64,000 nt of DNA from Promethearchaeia archaeon (GCA_029856045.1 JAHQWG010000047.1:126001-190000), one strand, 5' to 3'; counted from the first letter of the stretch, positions 27,021 through 36,299 are shown. Notes: a model not told the origin generated them from the letters alone. Made by a program: numbers and translations.

Positions 27021-28349
27021 ATGAATAATGAAAAAGTAGAATTAATTAGAAAAGCTCTTCAATCGAAAAATGTTGAGGAATATGAAATATATCTTGTTTC
27101 TCAACAAATTTATGAAACGCAATTTTTAAAAAATCAAATTGATTCTGAAAGAGAAATAAATGATTTAGAATATATAATTAGGATATTATCTCAGAGAAAT
27201 AATGAAACCGGAATTGGGATAGTTAAGGGAAATTCGATAGATCCTAAAGAAATTGAGAAATATATAAATACATGTTTATTATTGGCAAAAAATAACTCTA
27301 CTTCTAAATATAACTTTCCTGAAAAAAAATCAATTTCGCAGATTATTACAGCCGATCAGAAATTAATAAAAGATCCAATTAGAGCCAAAAAAGAGATTTG
27401 TGAAGAATTAATAACAGAAATCAATGAATATAAAGATGTAACACCTACTTTTGGTCGTTTTAGAATACATATCCAAAAAAGATTCTTAAATAATAGCAAT
27501 GGAATAGATTTAGATGATTTAAGAACTTTTTTTTACCTTGAATTTTCCTTGAAGGCACAAGAAAACGGAAAATTATCTGAAAGTTGGGAAAGTGAATATA
27601 TTAAAGAGAGAGAGCATCTAAATTTTAATGAACGAGTTGAAAAATGGGCTAGGATTGCTAAGGATACTTTAAAAGCACAACCTCCTAAATCAAATAAACA
27701 AGCCCTTGTTATTTTTACACCAAGCCTTTTAAAATATGCAATTAATCCCGTTGTTGGTTTTCATGCATTGGGAAGAGCATTTCACGAAAAAGTTTCTAAA
27801 TTTAATTTAAATGAGAAAGTTGCATCCGATAATTTCACTATTATTGACAACGGGTTACTTGAGGGAGGATTACTGACAAATTCTTGGGATGGAGAAGGAA
27901 ATGCTCAACAGAAAAACGAAATAATTGAGAATGGAATTTTTAAAAAACGCTTATTTGATCAAAAATATGCGATTTTAGGGAACACAATTTCAACTGGAAA
28001 TGGCATAAGGACAGAAAATGGTTCAATTACTAACGGGAACACAAATCTTCAAATTTTGCCGGGTGATATTTCTTTAGAGGAAATGATTTCAAATGTGAAA
28101 GAAGGTTATTATATTGAAAAATGTTCATGGCTAAATCCAGATGAATTTTCAGGTTCTTTTGGAGCAGAAATAAGAAATGGATATTTCATTAAAAATGGTA
28201 GATTCTCGAATCCAATAAAAGGTGGAAATGTTAGCGGAAATATCTTAGAAATGATAAAAAATTGTCAGTATATCTCAAAAGAAACTGAGTTTTCTTCAGA
28301 TTCACTTTTTCCATATATTGCATTTCCTAATCTGACAATCTCATTTTGA
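27021..28349 (+). CDS. tldE: TldE/PmbA family protein
   Basis: This 442-residue protein is homologous to TldD in its second half: FHALGRAFHEKVSKF replaces the zinc motif, so no metal-binding HExxxH remains, as expected for TldE. It also has EGEGNAQQKNEIIENGIF-like and GFxGAEIRNGYFIKNGRF-like segments and a C-terminal GGNVSGNILEMI. It forms the non-catalytic half of the heterodimer. A 7-nt spacer separates it from tldD and the two are co-transcribed. Confidence 0.88.
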   Translation: MNNEKVELIRKALQSKNVEEYEIYLVSQQIYETQFLKNQIDSEREINDLEYIIRILSQRNNETGIGIVKGNSIDPKEIEKYINTCLLLAKNNSTSKYNFPEKKSISQIITADQKLIKDPIRAKKEICEELITEINEYKDVTPTFGRFRIHIQKRFLNNSNGIDLDDLRTFFYLEFSLKAQENGKLSESWESEYIKEREHLNFNERVEKWARIAKDTLKAQPPKSNKQALVIFTPSLLKYAINPVVGFHALGRAFHEKVSKFNLNEKVASDNFTIIDNGLLEGGLLTNSWDGEGNAQQKNEIIENGIFKKRLFDQKYAILGNTISTGNGIRTENGSITNGNTNLQILPGDISLEEMISNVKEGYYIEKCSWLNPDEFSGSFGAEIRNGYFIKNGRFSNPIKGGNVSGNILEMIKNCQYISKETEFSSDSLFPYIAFPNLTISF

Positions 28350-28518
28350 AATTAAATTCGAATTGAAATTCTCTAAAAGATGTTAAGAAAATTAATATTT
28401 AAAAAAACGTTTTTTGTATTATAAAAATAATCTCTAATAGCGAGAAATTATATAAAAATTGTATATTTTTGTATAATCTCAAAACTCGATTATTAAATTA
28501 AAATAATTTTGATGGTAA

Positions 28519-29667
28519 ATGAAAGAATTATCCAAAAAGGTAAAATTAGCGCCTAAGTCCCAGATACGGGAATTGTTTGACATCGCAGCCGGCAGAAAAG
28601 ATGTCATTAGTTTGGGAATAGGGCAACCTGATTTTAGGACACCAGAACCAATTATCAAGGCAAATATAAAAGCATTAGAGGATGGAATCACAATGTATGC
28701 TCCTACTCGAGGGCAACCTGAGTTAATCGAATTAATTGCTAAAAAACTAAAAAGGGTAAATAATCTTGATGTTGGAACTGATAATGTAATTGTGACTAAT
28801 GGTGGATCTCAAGCAATCACCTTTTCATTTGCTTCTCTATTTAATCCTGGTGATGAATTAATTTTAAGCTCACCTAATTTCATTTCTTATTTCTATTGTG
28901 GAATATTTTACGGGATAAATGTTATAGAATCAAAAAGAAACAAAGATTTTAGTCCCAATATTGATAATATAAAGGATAAGATTACAGATAAAACAAAAGC
29001 GATTCTTATTAATTCTCCTAATAATCCAACTGGATACGTTTTGAATAAAAAAGAGATTGAAGATATTGCTGACATTGTTATTGAAAATGATCTTTATTTA
29101 ATCAGCGATGAAGCATATGAAAACTATCTTTATGATGATGCCATACACATTAGTCCTGCATCATTAAATGGAATGCAAGAAAGAACAATAACACTTAATG
29201 CCATGTCAAAATTATTTTCAGCAACAGGAATCCGTCTGGGGTATGTCGCAGCACCTACACATATTATAGACCTAATGGAAAAATATCAACAATATACTGT
29301 AGCTGGTACAAACCATGCCGCCCAATTCGGTTTTATCGCGGCTTTAAAAATGGATTCTCAATTCTTTGAAAAAATCTTAAAAGATTATAATGCTCGAAGA
29401 TTGTTTTGCTATAAAAGATTAAGCGAAATGGGGTTTGATGTGGTGAAACCGAAAGGTGCCTTTTATATTATGCCAGGTATCTCAAATTTTAAAATTTCTT
29501 CAGATGATTTCTCAAAGAAAATTATTGAAGAAAAAGGGGTGGCAATAGTTCCCGGTTCTATTTTTGGAAGCTTTTCCAATGATAAATTAAGGATATCTTA
29601 TGCTACTTCCATGAAAAATCTTAAAATCGCTATGGACAGAATCGAAGATTTCACCAAATCTTTTTAA
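28519..29667 (+). CDS. Archaeal aspartate/aromatic-type aminotransferase (class I)
   Basis: The 382-residue enzyme begins with the SLGIGQPDFRTPEPI signature and has YAPTRGQPELIELIA, VTNGGSQAITFSF, INSPNNPTGYVLN, LISDEAYENYLYDD, the PLP lysine in LNAMSKLFSATGIRLGY (near residue 233), and a C-terminal LRISYATS arginine. It belongs to the subgroup Ib aminotransferases that use 2-oxoglutarate with aspartate, alanine or aromatic amino acids. A TATA-like ATTATATAAA lies about 70 nt upstream (near 28447). Confidence 0.9.
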   Translation: MKELSKKVKLAPKSQIRELFDIAAGRKDVISLGIGQPDFRTPEPIIKANIKALEDGITMYAPTRGQPELIELIAKKLKRVNNLDVGTDNVIVTNGGSQAITFSFASLFNPGDELILSSPNFISYFYCGIFYGINVIESKRNKDFSPNIDNIKDKITDKTKAILINSPNNPTGYVLNKKEIEDIADIVIENDLYLISDEAYENYLYDDAIHISPASLNGMQERTITLNAMSKLFSATGIRLGYVAAPTHIIDLMEKYQQYTVAGTNHAAQFGFIAALKMDSQFFEKILKDYNARRLFCYKRLSEMGFDVVKPKGAFYIMPGISNFKISSDDFSKKIIEEKGVAIVPGSIFGSFSNDKLRISYATSMKNLKIAMDRIEDFTKSF

Positions 29668-29838
29668 AAATTTTATGAAAAACGCTCTCAACTATTCAAT
29701 TATAGAGCAGACATCTATTATTTCTAAAAAATCATTCTTATTAGAATTTAAACTAGATTAATTTATTCGGTCTCATATAATTTGGCGGTTGATATCTTTA
29801 ATTTTTACCCTTATATTGACTATTTTTTAAATTATTTA

Positions 29839-29870
29839 TTGCAATTGTGTTGTAAAAAACAGCATAACTC
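29839..29870 (+). repeat. Direct repeat copy 1
   Basis: A 32-nt element begins TTGCAATTGTG and ends AAAAAACAGCATAACTC. It matches 27 of 32 positions of the copy at 30479 in the same orientation. The two copies flank the GyrI-like gene. Origin is unknown. Confidence 0.5.
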
Positions 29871-29915
29871 CTAGTTATTATCTTTTTTTCTCAAAAAGAT
29901 ATAAAATATTAAGCT

Positions 29916-30413
29916 TTATTCTTCCCTTAGTTGAAGCATAATATCAAATAGAAACTTCTTTTCGCTTTTCTTTACCATAACTGGATACCAATTAAGAAAC
30001 TCTTCAAAACCTAATTCAAAACCATATTCTCCTTTTGTTTCACCTATGTATTCATGTTCGCTTTCATTGACCCATTTCCATAAACTCGCCCATATTTCAC
30101 CTATTTCTTCTAACCCCTCACATCGAGCTACTGCATAAAGCCCCCCAGGTATTATACGAATAGAAATTCCTTTCTCATTCGTAATATCAGGTGTAATTGT
30201 TATAAAATAACCATATCCATGCGGTTCAGGTTTCTCTGTTGGATATGTATTTCGCCCAAAAATTCGAGTTTTGGAACCCTTATTTAATAACCCCTTCTCT
30301 TTTGCCCAGGTTTCCGTCTTTTTCCATGCATCATCTTCTGGCGTCTCTGAAAATGCGTGAAAATACGCAGCACGCATAGATTTAATCCTCTCAAGTCTAA
30401 TTTTTTCACTCAT
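29916..30413 (-). CDS. GyrI-like/AraC effector-binding-domain protein
   Basis: This protein of about 165 residues looks like a free-standing GyrI-like small-molecule-binding domain: paired beta-alpha-beta halves with YGYFITITPD, ISIRIIPGGLYAVARCEG, LEEIGEIWASLWKWVNES and a final EFLNWYPVMVKK acidic/aromatic segment. Such domains bind cationic hydrophobic drugs and often sit beside ABC exporters, as here. ATG at 30413 is preferred; a TTG at 30434 would add seven residues. It lacks a DNA-binding domain, so it is not itself a classical repressor. Confidence 0.75.
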   Translation of the reverse strand: MSEKIRLERIKSMRAAYFHAFSETPEDDAWKKTETWAKEKGLLNKGSKTRIFGRNTYPTEKPEPHGYGYFITITPDITNEKGISIRIIPGGLYAVARCEGLEEIGEIWASLWKWVNESEHEYIGETKGEYGFELGFEEFLNWYPVMVKKSEKKFLFDIMLQLREE

Positions 30414-30478
30414 AAGAATTGTAAAAAATTCCAAAATTATAATTTTTCTCTAATTCAATTTATTATAATTGGCAAGTG

Positions 30479-30510
30479 TTGCTTTTGTGGTGCAAAAAAC
30501 AACATAACTC
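30479..30510 (+). repeat. Direct repeat copy 2
   Basis: This is the second copy of the 32-nt element at 29839 (27/32 identical), lying just upstream of the GyrI-like start and beyond the permease 3' end. In the plus frame it encodes a C-x-C-G-A-K-like peptide, so both copies might be remnants of a duplicated coding fragment instead of regulatory sites. Confidence 0.5.
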
Positions 30511-30563
30511 GAATATATTTACTAGGAAAAAAAAATTGTGCTCTTTATTGGGAATATATATTT

Positions 30564-31745
30564 TTAAAGAATTGCGGTTTTTCTTTGGAATAATATTATT
30601 CCCAACAAAGTTGAAATTCCACCAAAACCTATTAAAACCAAAATATCTTGACCAATAGCATTCCATGTATTTATTCCTTCTACCATAACCATACGCATTG
30701 CGTGAGCTGCATATGAAGTTGGAACGAACTTCATAATTGGACTTTCAAAATAGAAGAACAGCCCACCTAAGAATTGAAAGGGAAGAATAATAAACCATGC
30801 TAATAATCCAGCAGTCTCTTCAGATTGAACAAGTGATGCTAAAAGTGTTCCAAATCCAAGACTAGTAAAAGCAAATAGCATAGGGATTAAGATCAATAGT
30901 AATATATTAGCATTTGGATGGAAGTAAGCACCAAAAATTAATAAACATATAAGTAAAATAATAGTTTGGAAAAACGCGACTATAAGCTGAGAAAACATAC
31001 CAGAAAATAAGATATAACTTCTAGGTACTGGAGTTGTACTTAATCTTCTTAGAGTTCCATTTTTTTTTTCTTCAGCAAAATGTAATGCTAATTGACTTAT
31101 ACATACAAGAACTCCAGAAATAACAAAACCTGGTGCTATTGAATCAAAATAAGTTATTTTTACCGTTTCTAATTCCATTTCACTATTTATTTTAGAGGGG
31201 TTTACACCATTATGATAAATAATAATATTATCAACAATCTGTTTTAGAATTGAATATATTACAGTCTCTGCAATTTGATCAGGAACTGTTGTAATATTAA
31301 TTTCAGGTTCCATTCCAAAATAGATCTTCTCTGTAAAATCATGTGGAATATAAACAATTGCATCAATTTTCTCATATTCTAAAAGTTCGATTGCTTCTTC
31401 TTCTGTAAAATTATCTTGAGTTCCTATTATATCTATAGAATTACTTAAATTCGTTTCTAAAATATCTATTAGAAGTAGTGAGTAATTAGCAGGATTTCCA
31501 GAGATTCCTGAATCTTCTATATCATAATTAAATAGTACAAGATTATAATCTGTTCTTGAAGAAGAGAAACCAAAAGCTAAAGAGAATATAATTATGAGTA
31601 ATAAAGGATATCCTATTAGCCATATTAATTGACCACGATCTCTAAACATTGTTTTAATGTTTTTAATCGTTAAATGATAGAGATTATAAACATTCTTATT
31701 TTTCCGTTTTTTCTTCTTCATATTAATAGAGTCAGAGTTTGTCAT
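30564..31745 (-). CDS. ABC-2 type transporter permease
   Basis: The 393-residue permease has one N-terminal transmembrane helix (WLIGYPLLLIIIFSLAFGF), a large external domain (~residues 65-215), then five helices. The second half contains the typical ABC-2 sequence ALHFAEEKKNGTLRRLSTTPVPRSYIL preceding the permease bundle, and LGFGTLLASLVQSEETA. It overlaps the ATPase stop through TAATG, so the two are translationally coupled. With the ATPase it forms a DrrAB/NatAB-like exporter of unknown substrate. Confidence 0.88.
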   Translation of the reverse strand: MTNSDSINMKKKKRKNKNVYNLYHLTIKNIKTMFRDRGQLIWLIGYPLLLIIIFSLAFGFSSSRTDYNLVLFNYDIEDSGISGNPANYSLLLIDILETNLSNSIDIIGTQDNFTEEEAIELLEYEKIDAIVYIPHDFTEKIYFGMEPEINITTVPDQIAETVIYSILKQIVDNIIIYHNGVNPSKINSEMELETVKITYFDSIAPGFVISGVLVCISQLALHFAEEKKNGTLRRLSTTPVPRSYILFSGMFSQLIVAFFQTIILLICLLIFGAYFHPNANILLLILIPMLFAFTSLGFGTLLASLVQSEETAGLLAWFIILPFQFLGGLFFYFESPIMKFVPTSYAAHAMRMVMVEGINTWNAIGQDILVLIGFGGISTLLGIILFQRKTAIL

Positions 31746-32683
31746 TAATCTCTCAACCTCCGACCAGTTAGATCAATAAAAACATCTTCTAATGTATTCT
31801 CTCTTATCGAGATATCTAACATCTTTACTTTTACAGCATCCATTATCTTAGAAATATGTCTTAATGCATCTAATCCATTTAAAAGTATCCTTCTTTTTCC
31901 TATGGGTTTTACCCATTTAACAAAATTTAAGTCTTTTATTCTTGGGATTATTTTTTCTCTATTTATTGCTTCATCCACTTTAAATTCCACAATATCTCCT
32001 TCTCCTAATCTTCCCTTAAGATTGCTAGGGGTTCCCTGAGTAATTATTTTACCGTTATCTATGATAATTAACTCATCAGATAAATCATCAGCTTCTTCCA
32101 TATTATGAGTAGTTAAAATGATTGTTGATTTTTTCTTTTGAAAATCTTTAATAAAATCCCACACAACTCTGCGAGATTGAGGATCAAGTCCGGCCGTAGG
32201 TTCATCAAAAAAGATTAATTCCGGTTCATGTATTACTGCCATCAATACATTAACTCTACGTTTCATTCCTCCTGAATATGTCTTTACTAAAGAATTTACT
32301 CTATCTAAAAGATTCATCCTACCAAGAAGATCATCTGTTCTTTCTTTATAATCTGCTTTTTTTAATCCATGCATCTGCGCTATTAGGTGGATATTTTCAC
32401 GTGCTGTCAATCTTTCATAAAGAACTATATCTTGTGGACAGACTCCTATACATTCTTTAATTTTGTTAGATTCTTTTTTGAGGTCATATCCTAGAATATT
32501 TGCTTTCCCACTAGTAGGAGGGAGAACAGTACTCAACATAGATATTGTCGTTGTTTTCCCCGCACCATTAGGACCTAAAAATCCAAATAACGAGCCTTTC
32601 GGTACAGCTAAATCAATTCCATCTACAGCATGAATATCTCCAAAATATCTTTTCAGATTATTAGTTTCAATAGCCAAATCCAT
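31745..32683 (-). CDS. ABC transporter ATP-binding protein (DrrA/NatA-like)
   Basis: The ATPase of about 312 residues has Walker A GPNGAGKTTTISML, Q-loop CPQDIVLYE, the signature VKTYSGGMKRRVNVLMA, Walker B LIFFDEPTAGLDPQ, the H-loop TTHNMEEAD, and the DrrA-type C-terminal domain. ATG at 32683 gives MDLAIETNNLKRYFG; a GTG at 32695 would overlap the upstream palindrome. It powers the adjacent permease. Confidence 0.92.
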   Translation of the reverse strand: MDLAIETNNLKRYFGDIHAVDGIDLAVPKGSLFGFLGPNGAGKTTTISMLSTVLPPTSGKANILGYDLKKESNKIKECIGVCPQDIVLYERLTARENIHLIAQMHGLKKADYKERTDDLLGRMNLLDRVNSLVKTYSGGMKRRVNVLMAVIHEPELIFFDEPTAGLDPQSRRVVWDFIKDFQKKKSTIILTTHNMEEADDLSDELIIIDNGKIITQGTPSNLKGRLGEGDIVEFKVDEAINREKIIPRIKDLNFVKWVKPIGKRRILLNGLDALRHISKIMDAVKVKMLDISIRENTLEDVFIDLTGRRLRD

Positions 32684-32695
32684 TTTTTGTATCAC

Positions 32696-32718
32696 TTATA
32701 ATACTGTAAGTATCATAA
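32696..32718 (-). promoter_or_regulatory. Palindromic operator upstream of ABC exporter
   Basis: Inverted repeat arms TTATAATACT and AGTATCATAA (one mismatch in ten) flank a GTA spacer, ending 13 nt before the ATPase ATG at 32683. An A/T-rich TATA-like stretch lies further upstream near 32740. This arrangement fits a repressor site for the exporter operon; no regulator gene adjoins. Confidence 0.5.
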
Positions 32719-32894
32719 TATTGCATTTAAAATTGTTTTTAATATATTTAAAACAATTGTAGACCAATTTTTGAATAAAAGTTCTTAATAATTAATTTAA
32801 GAAATAAAAATGAGTAGCAAATACTATGAATTTGAATAATGATTTTAGAAATATCTTGTTCTTTTGTTATTCAAATTTAATATAATTATTATTA

Positions 32895-33461
32895 TTAATC
32901 TTTTTTTAATAATTCACCAAATTTATGGGCAAAATCTTTGATCTGTTCCCAATCTCGATAATCATGCATTTTGCCTTCAGGATTCTCAATTCCTTCCTCG
33001 TTCTTCATAATACCAATTACTATTTTTCGTGTTAAACCAGTTAAAGCAGACCCTTCAGTTAAATCATAAGCTCCTCCGAATGCATCAACTAAAGCGGGTT
33101 GTATTCCTAATTTCTGTAATTTTGAAGTTATATAATCATTTATCGCTTTACTTATATCGCTTTTTTTTGAGGCTACTCCACAGCATACGTAGAATCCCAA
33201 TGTACTTTGCCTTTTCTTTAGTTCTGTCTTTCTTTTTTGTACAAATTTCTTAACTACTTTTGTCCACCTTTTTATTTTAATTCCCGTACCTATTATTACC
33301 CCATCATACTCTTCTAATGGAGGAATTTCTTTTAGATTATATTCTTTTAAATTGTAACTTTCAGTAGATATTCCCTTTTCTTGAATTACTTTTTCAATTT
33401 CGTCCGATATTCCTTTAGTAGTGCCATATCTTGTTCCATATAAGATTAAAACTTTATTCAT
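32895..33461 (-). CDS. Flavodoxin-domain protein (HemG/menaquinone-PPO-like)
   Basis: This protein of about 188 residues starts with the FMN-phosphate loop ILYGTRYGTTKGI and has YDGVIIGTGIKIKRWTKVVKKF and GFYVCCGVAS, the pattern of flavodoxin domains related to menaquinone-dependent protoporphyrinogen oxidase. It binds FMN and probably shuttles electrons or reduces quinone-like substrates. The C-terminus (MHDYRDWEQIKDFAHKF) is typical of the group. ATG at 33461 is preferred to GTG at 33464. Confidence 0.85.
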   Translation of the reverse strand: MNKVLILYGTRYGTTKGISDEIEKVIQEKGISTESYNLKEYNLKEIPPLEEYDGVIIGTGIKIKRWTKVVKKFVQKRKTELKKRQSTLGFYVCCGVASKKSDISKAINDYITSKLQKLGIQPALVDAFGGAYDLTEGSALTGLTRKIVIGIMKNEEGIENPEGKMHDYRDWEQIKDFAHKFGELLKKD

Positions 33462-33764
33462 CACTTTTCATCATTTTTCTTTTGAAATTTAAAAGTTTTA
33501 ATTTTATTTAGTAAATTTTTAATAGTATTTAAACAAATAGAAGTCCATTTTTATCGAGTTATGAATCCTAAATTTGGTTCCGTATAATTATTGAGTTTCC
33601 ATTTAAACAAGAAAAAATAAACAGAAAAAGAGTGTTTGGTATTTTTTATAATTATATTCCAGAAGTTTATTTAAGCATAAATTAATTCTAATGGTACATA
33701 CTGTTGTAAGGGAGGAATAATTTCATATCTAAAATGATCATTTCCTGCTCATTATCAAATCATT

Positions 33765-33766
33765 CT
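33765..33766. other. Boundary of gene-free stretch 33465-33765
   Basis: The 300 nt between the flavodoxin start and the end of the TIR-partner gene are A/T-rich. They contain a TATA-like GTTTAAATACT on the minus strand (33525-33535) suitable for the flavodoxin gene, and an isolated GGGAGGA on the plus strand near 33711 that is not followed by a usable frame. No further gene is seen. Confidence 0.4.
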
Positions 33767-34581
33767 TATTTCTTATTTTTAAAATAGCTTAATAAACAAG
33801 TTAATTTATCTAAATGTGTTGGAAATCTTAAAATAATTCCATTTACTTCTTCATGGGAAAAATTATTTACTATTGGTTGATGAAATTCATTTCTAGTTTG
33901 TCGAATATAATTAAAAAATTCACTTAGCCACAATTCTAAATTTTGACCTATATTGCTTGGTAATTCCTTCTTTAATGGCTTTAAACTTTCCAGTAGATTC
34001 TTGAATGTGGTACTTATTGTATGAGACATATCAATCTTCACAAATTTTTTCAAATCGACTATAAAATGCATAAATATTGTTTCAGCACACATTCCCAATA
34101 AAACAACCGAACCGAAATAACAATTCAATTTAAATGATCGTAGAGACTCTAATAAAAATGTTTGTGCTACATCATCTACTAGATCAGAATTAAGTTCCAT
34201 AAGTTTATTAAGATAAATATCAGAACTATACGGATCATAATCCTGATTTTCAATTAGATACTTTCCCAATTCAGTTAGGTGGAGATGTGGAAAGAATTTT
34301 GAATCTCTATAATGTTTTTTACCCCCTGGAGATAAGATACCCGTTAGTACATAATTCCATATCTCATCTATACATTTCATTTCATCATCATGGGATAAAA
34401 TGTTTGTGTGCATACTATGTGGATCTTCTATATACCCTAGATTAATAGCCGTTCGTTGAAGTGTTGAGTAAAAATTATCACTATTGATATTAATACCAGA
34501 TTTATTTTGTTTGATTAATTCTTTCACAATCTTTTTTGCTTGATTATCATTTAATTTGTCTTCTTTACTATAAAGCATCAT
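33766..34581 (-). CDS. HEPN/DUF4145-like partner of TIR protein
   Basis: I do not recognise this 271-residue protein by family. The N-terminal half is helical with a possible winged-helix segment (LHLTELGKYLIEN). The C-terminal half resembles HEPN/DUF4145 helical bundles: CYFGSVVLLGMCAETIFMHF followed by IRQTRNEFHQP, whose Arg and His (about R227, R230, H234) match an R-x(n)-H ribonuclease-type motif. It starts at an ATG that overlaps the TIR stop codon as ATGA, so the two are translationally coupled. It may be a toxin or sensor partner in a defence module. Confidence 0.65.
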   Translation of the reverse strand: MMLYSKEDKLNDNQAKKIVKELIKQNKSGININSDNFYSTLQRTAINLGYIEDPHSMHTNILSHDDEMKCIDEIWNYVLTGILSPGGKKHYRDSKFFPHLHLTELGKYLIENQDYDPYSSDIYLNKLMELNSDLVDDVAQTFLLESLRSFKLNCYFGSVVLLGMCAETIFMHFIVDLKKFVKIDMSHTISTTFKNLLESLKPLKKELPSNIGQNLELWLSEFFNYIRQTRNEFHQPIVNNFSHEEVNGIILRFPTHLDKLTCLLSYFKNKK

Positions 34582-35363
34582 TTTATTATCCCACTTTTCC
34601 TTAATGTTTTTAATAACATATCTTTCCAATTAGTTCCGTCAAAATCTTCCCATACATAACTACTTATATTGCTAGGTAAGACTGTTTCCTTTCTACGCAA
34701 TAGAAAAAATTCTTTTATTTTACCTTTCTTCTTTCTATCCCGTATTATACCAAATTCATCAATGACATTTTGCCTTGCTTGCTTATTTCCGTTTTCGAGT
34801 TTATCATCGGGAGAAAATAATACAATGGCAAACAAACAGCGATCTAGGTAATGAGTTATTTTATCGGGTATCGTTCCAGAATAAGGTTCTTCTGCTATAT
34901 GAATGGGATTTAATCCTAATTCATTTATATATTCTTTTACTGTGTATAGCATTTCAGTATCTTGACCGTGACTAATAAAAACATTCTTATTATCCGATAT
35001 ATCCTCCTTATACGATTCGCCAACTAAACCAAGATATTTTTCCAACTTTTCTTTTACCATTTTGCCAAAATGTTTCATTTCAAATGGTTGTTTTGCGATT
35101 ATATTTACAGAAAAATTTTGTATGCAGTTCATCTCTTCGAACCTGATCGAACTATTGCGTTGAATTGGCATTTTTCCACCTTGAAGACCGTAATATACTA
35201 GCATATTCACCTTTTCTTCCATTTCTCTAGATATAGAATGCAACCACATATTATCATTTTCCGAAATGATAAAATTATCATTCAATATATTATTAGCAAT
35301 CTTTAATAATTTCTTGACTGCTTGGATTAATGTATTTTTTTCATTTGCCATTGTCTCAATCAT
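34578..35363 (-). CDS. TIR-like nucleotide-binding-fold protein (CAP12/PF10137-like)
   Basis: Residues 1-120 are helical with a short insert. Residues ~127-240 form a TIR-like domain: NVFISHGQDTEMLYTVKEYI, LNPIHIAEEPYSGTIPDKI, FAIVLFSPDD and QARQNVIDEFG, the last carrying the candidate catalytic Glu (E203). This is the pattern of the bacterial predicted nucleotide-binding/TIR family used as NAD-cleaving effectors in CBASS/Pycsar-like defence. The product would degrade NAD or make a cyclic signal. It is the first gene of a two-gene unit with a coupled HEPN-like partner; neighbours on both sides are unrelated. Confidence 0.8.
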   Translation of the reverse strand: MIETMANEKNTLIQAVKKLLKIANNILNDNFIISENDNMWLHSISREMEEKVNMLVYYGLQGGKMPIQRNSSIRFEEMNCIQNFSVNIIAKQPFEMKHFGKMVKEKLEKYLGLVGESYKEDISDNKNVFISHGQDTEMLYTVKEYINELGLNPIHIAEEPYSGTIPDKITHYLDRCLFAIVLFSPDDKLENGNKQARQNVIDEFGIIRDRKKKGKIKEFFLLRRKETVLPSNISSYVWEDFDGTNWKDMLLKTLRKSGIIK

Positions 35364-35780
35364 TTATTATCCGTACCCATTTATGTATTTGTATGATATG
35401 CATCCATTTCTCTATATTTTAATCTTTCGGGGTTTTTTTTTAATAGTTATTATTTTAATATATTAATTAAAATGTGAATTTTTAAATAAAGAAAGAGTAA
35501 TAAAATACTTATTTTTATAAATTGATGGCAAAATTTATTAAAATCTTACTTTTTATCCAATATATCCAATACTTCAGATACTTGAACATTTATGAATAAA
35601 TTATTTTTTATTAATAATTTATTAATTTTTGAAATATCTAATTATGAAGTGTTTGGGTATGAAAAATTGATTATTGTATTGAATAAAAAAAAGGTAACTA
35701 TCTACTTATTTTATAATTTATGCGACAATAAACTAAAAAAGAATTAAACTTTAATTTAATCAAAATACTGTGCTAATTCT
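35364..35780. other. Gene-free A/T-rich stretch
   Basis: These 417 nt separate the divergent TIR module and DUF6125-like gene. They are very A/T-rich. An open 51-codon frame exists at 35592-35747 on the plus strand without a Shine-Dalgarno motif, which I do not accept as a gene. Otherwise nothing supportable is seen. Confidence 0.4.
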
Positions 35781-36299
35781 ATGAAAGAAGACCTAGAAAA
35801 ATTAACTAAGGAAAAGCTAATTGAGTACATCGAAGATATATCTAAAAACTGGATTGCGCTCGATGGTACCTGGTTTCAGGCAGTGGAAAATGACCTAGGA
35901 CTTGAAAAAGCCATGGAACTTAATATTAAACAATGGACGAGATTTACAGTTATTGAAGCTAAGAGAATTATGAAAAGATTTAATATTCCTCCAAACGGAG
36001 GTATTTCTGCATTGATTAAGGCTTTAAAATTCAGGGTTTATGCGAATATTAACGTACAAGAAATCGTTGAGATTTCCGAAAATCGCTGTGTATTTCGAAT
36101 GAACAATTGCCGCGTTCAGTATGCAAGAAAGCAACGAGGGTTACCAGATTTTCCTTGTAAGGGAGTTGGTTTGGTTGAATACGGTTTATTTGCTGAAACA
36201 ATAGACCCAAGAATAGAAACTAAATGCATTTGTTGTCCTCCAGATCCTCATCCGGAAGAATATTTTTGTGCTTGGGAATTTATTCTAAAGGATAAATAA
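35781..36299 (+). CDS. DUF6125-like / ATC-hydrolase-like protein
   Basis: This 172-residue protein resembles the DUF6125 and L-2-amino-thiazoline-4-carboxylate-hydrolase-like group: LDGTWFQAVENDLGLEKAMELN, WTRFTVIEAKRIM, CVFRMNNCRVQYARKQRGL and a cysteine-rich CICCPPDPHP near the C-terminus. In related proteins this block coordinates a metal or cofactor. It is a stand-alone gene with no functional context nearby. Confidence 0.65.
   Translation: MKEDLEKLTKEKLIEYIEDISKNWIALDGTWFQAVENDLGLEKAMELNIKQWTRFTVIEAKRIMKRFNIPPNGGISALIKALKFRVYANINVQEIVEISENRCVFRMNNCRVQYARKQRGLPDFPCKGVGLVEYGLFAETIDPRIETKCICCPPDPHPEEYFCAWEFILKDK

Noticed and set aside
30357-30593. Plus-strand ORF containing a CxCGAK zinc-like motif
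   Set aside because: It overlaps the ends of two well-supported minus-strand genes; only the short intergenic part, which is the direct repeat, is odd.
35592-35747. 51-codon plus-strand frame in the gene-free stretch upstream of the DUF6125-like gene
   Set aside because: There is no Shine-Dalgarno motif, the composition is that of A/T-rich noncoding DNA, and no recognisable motif is present.
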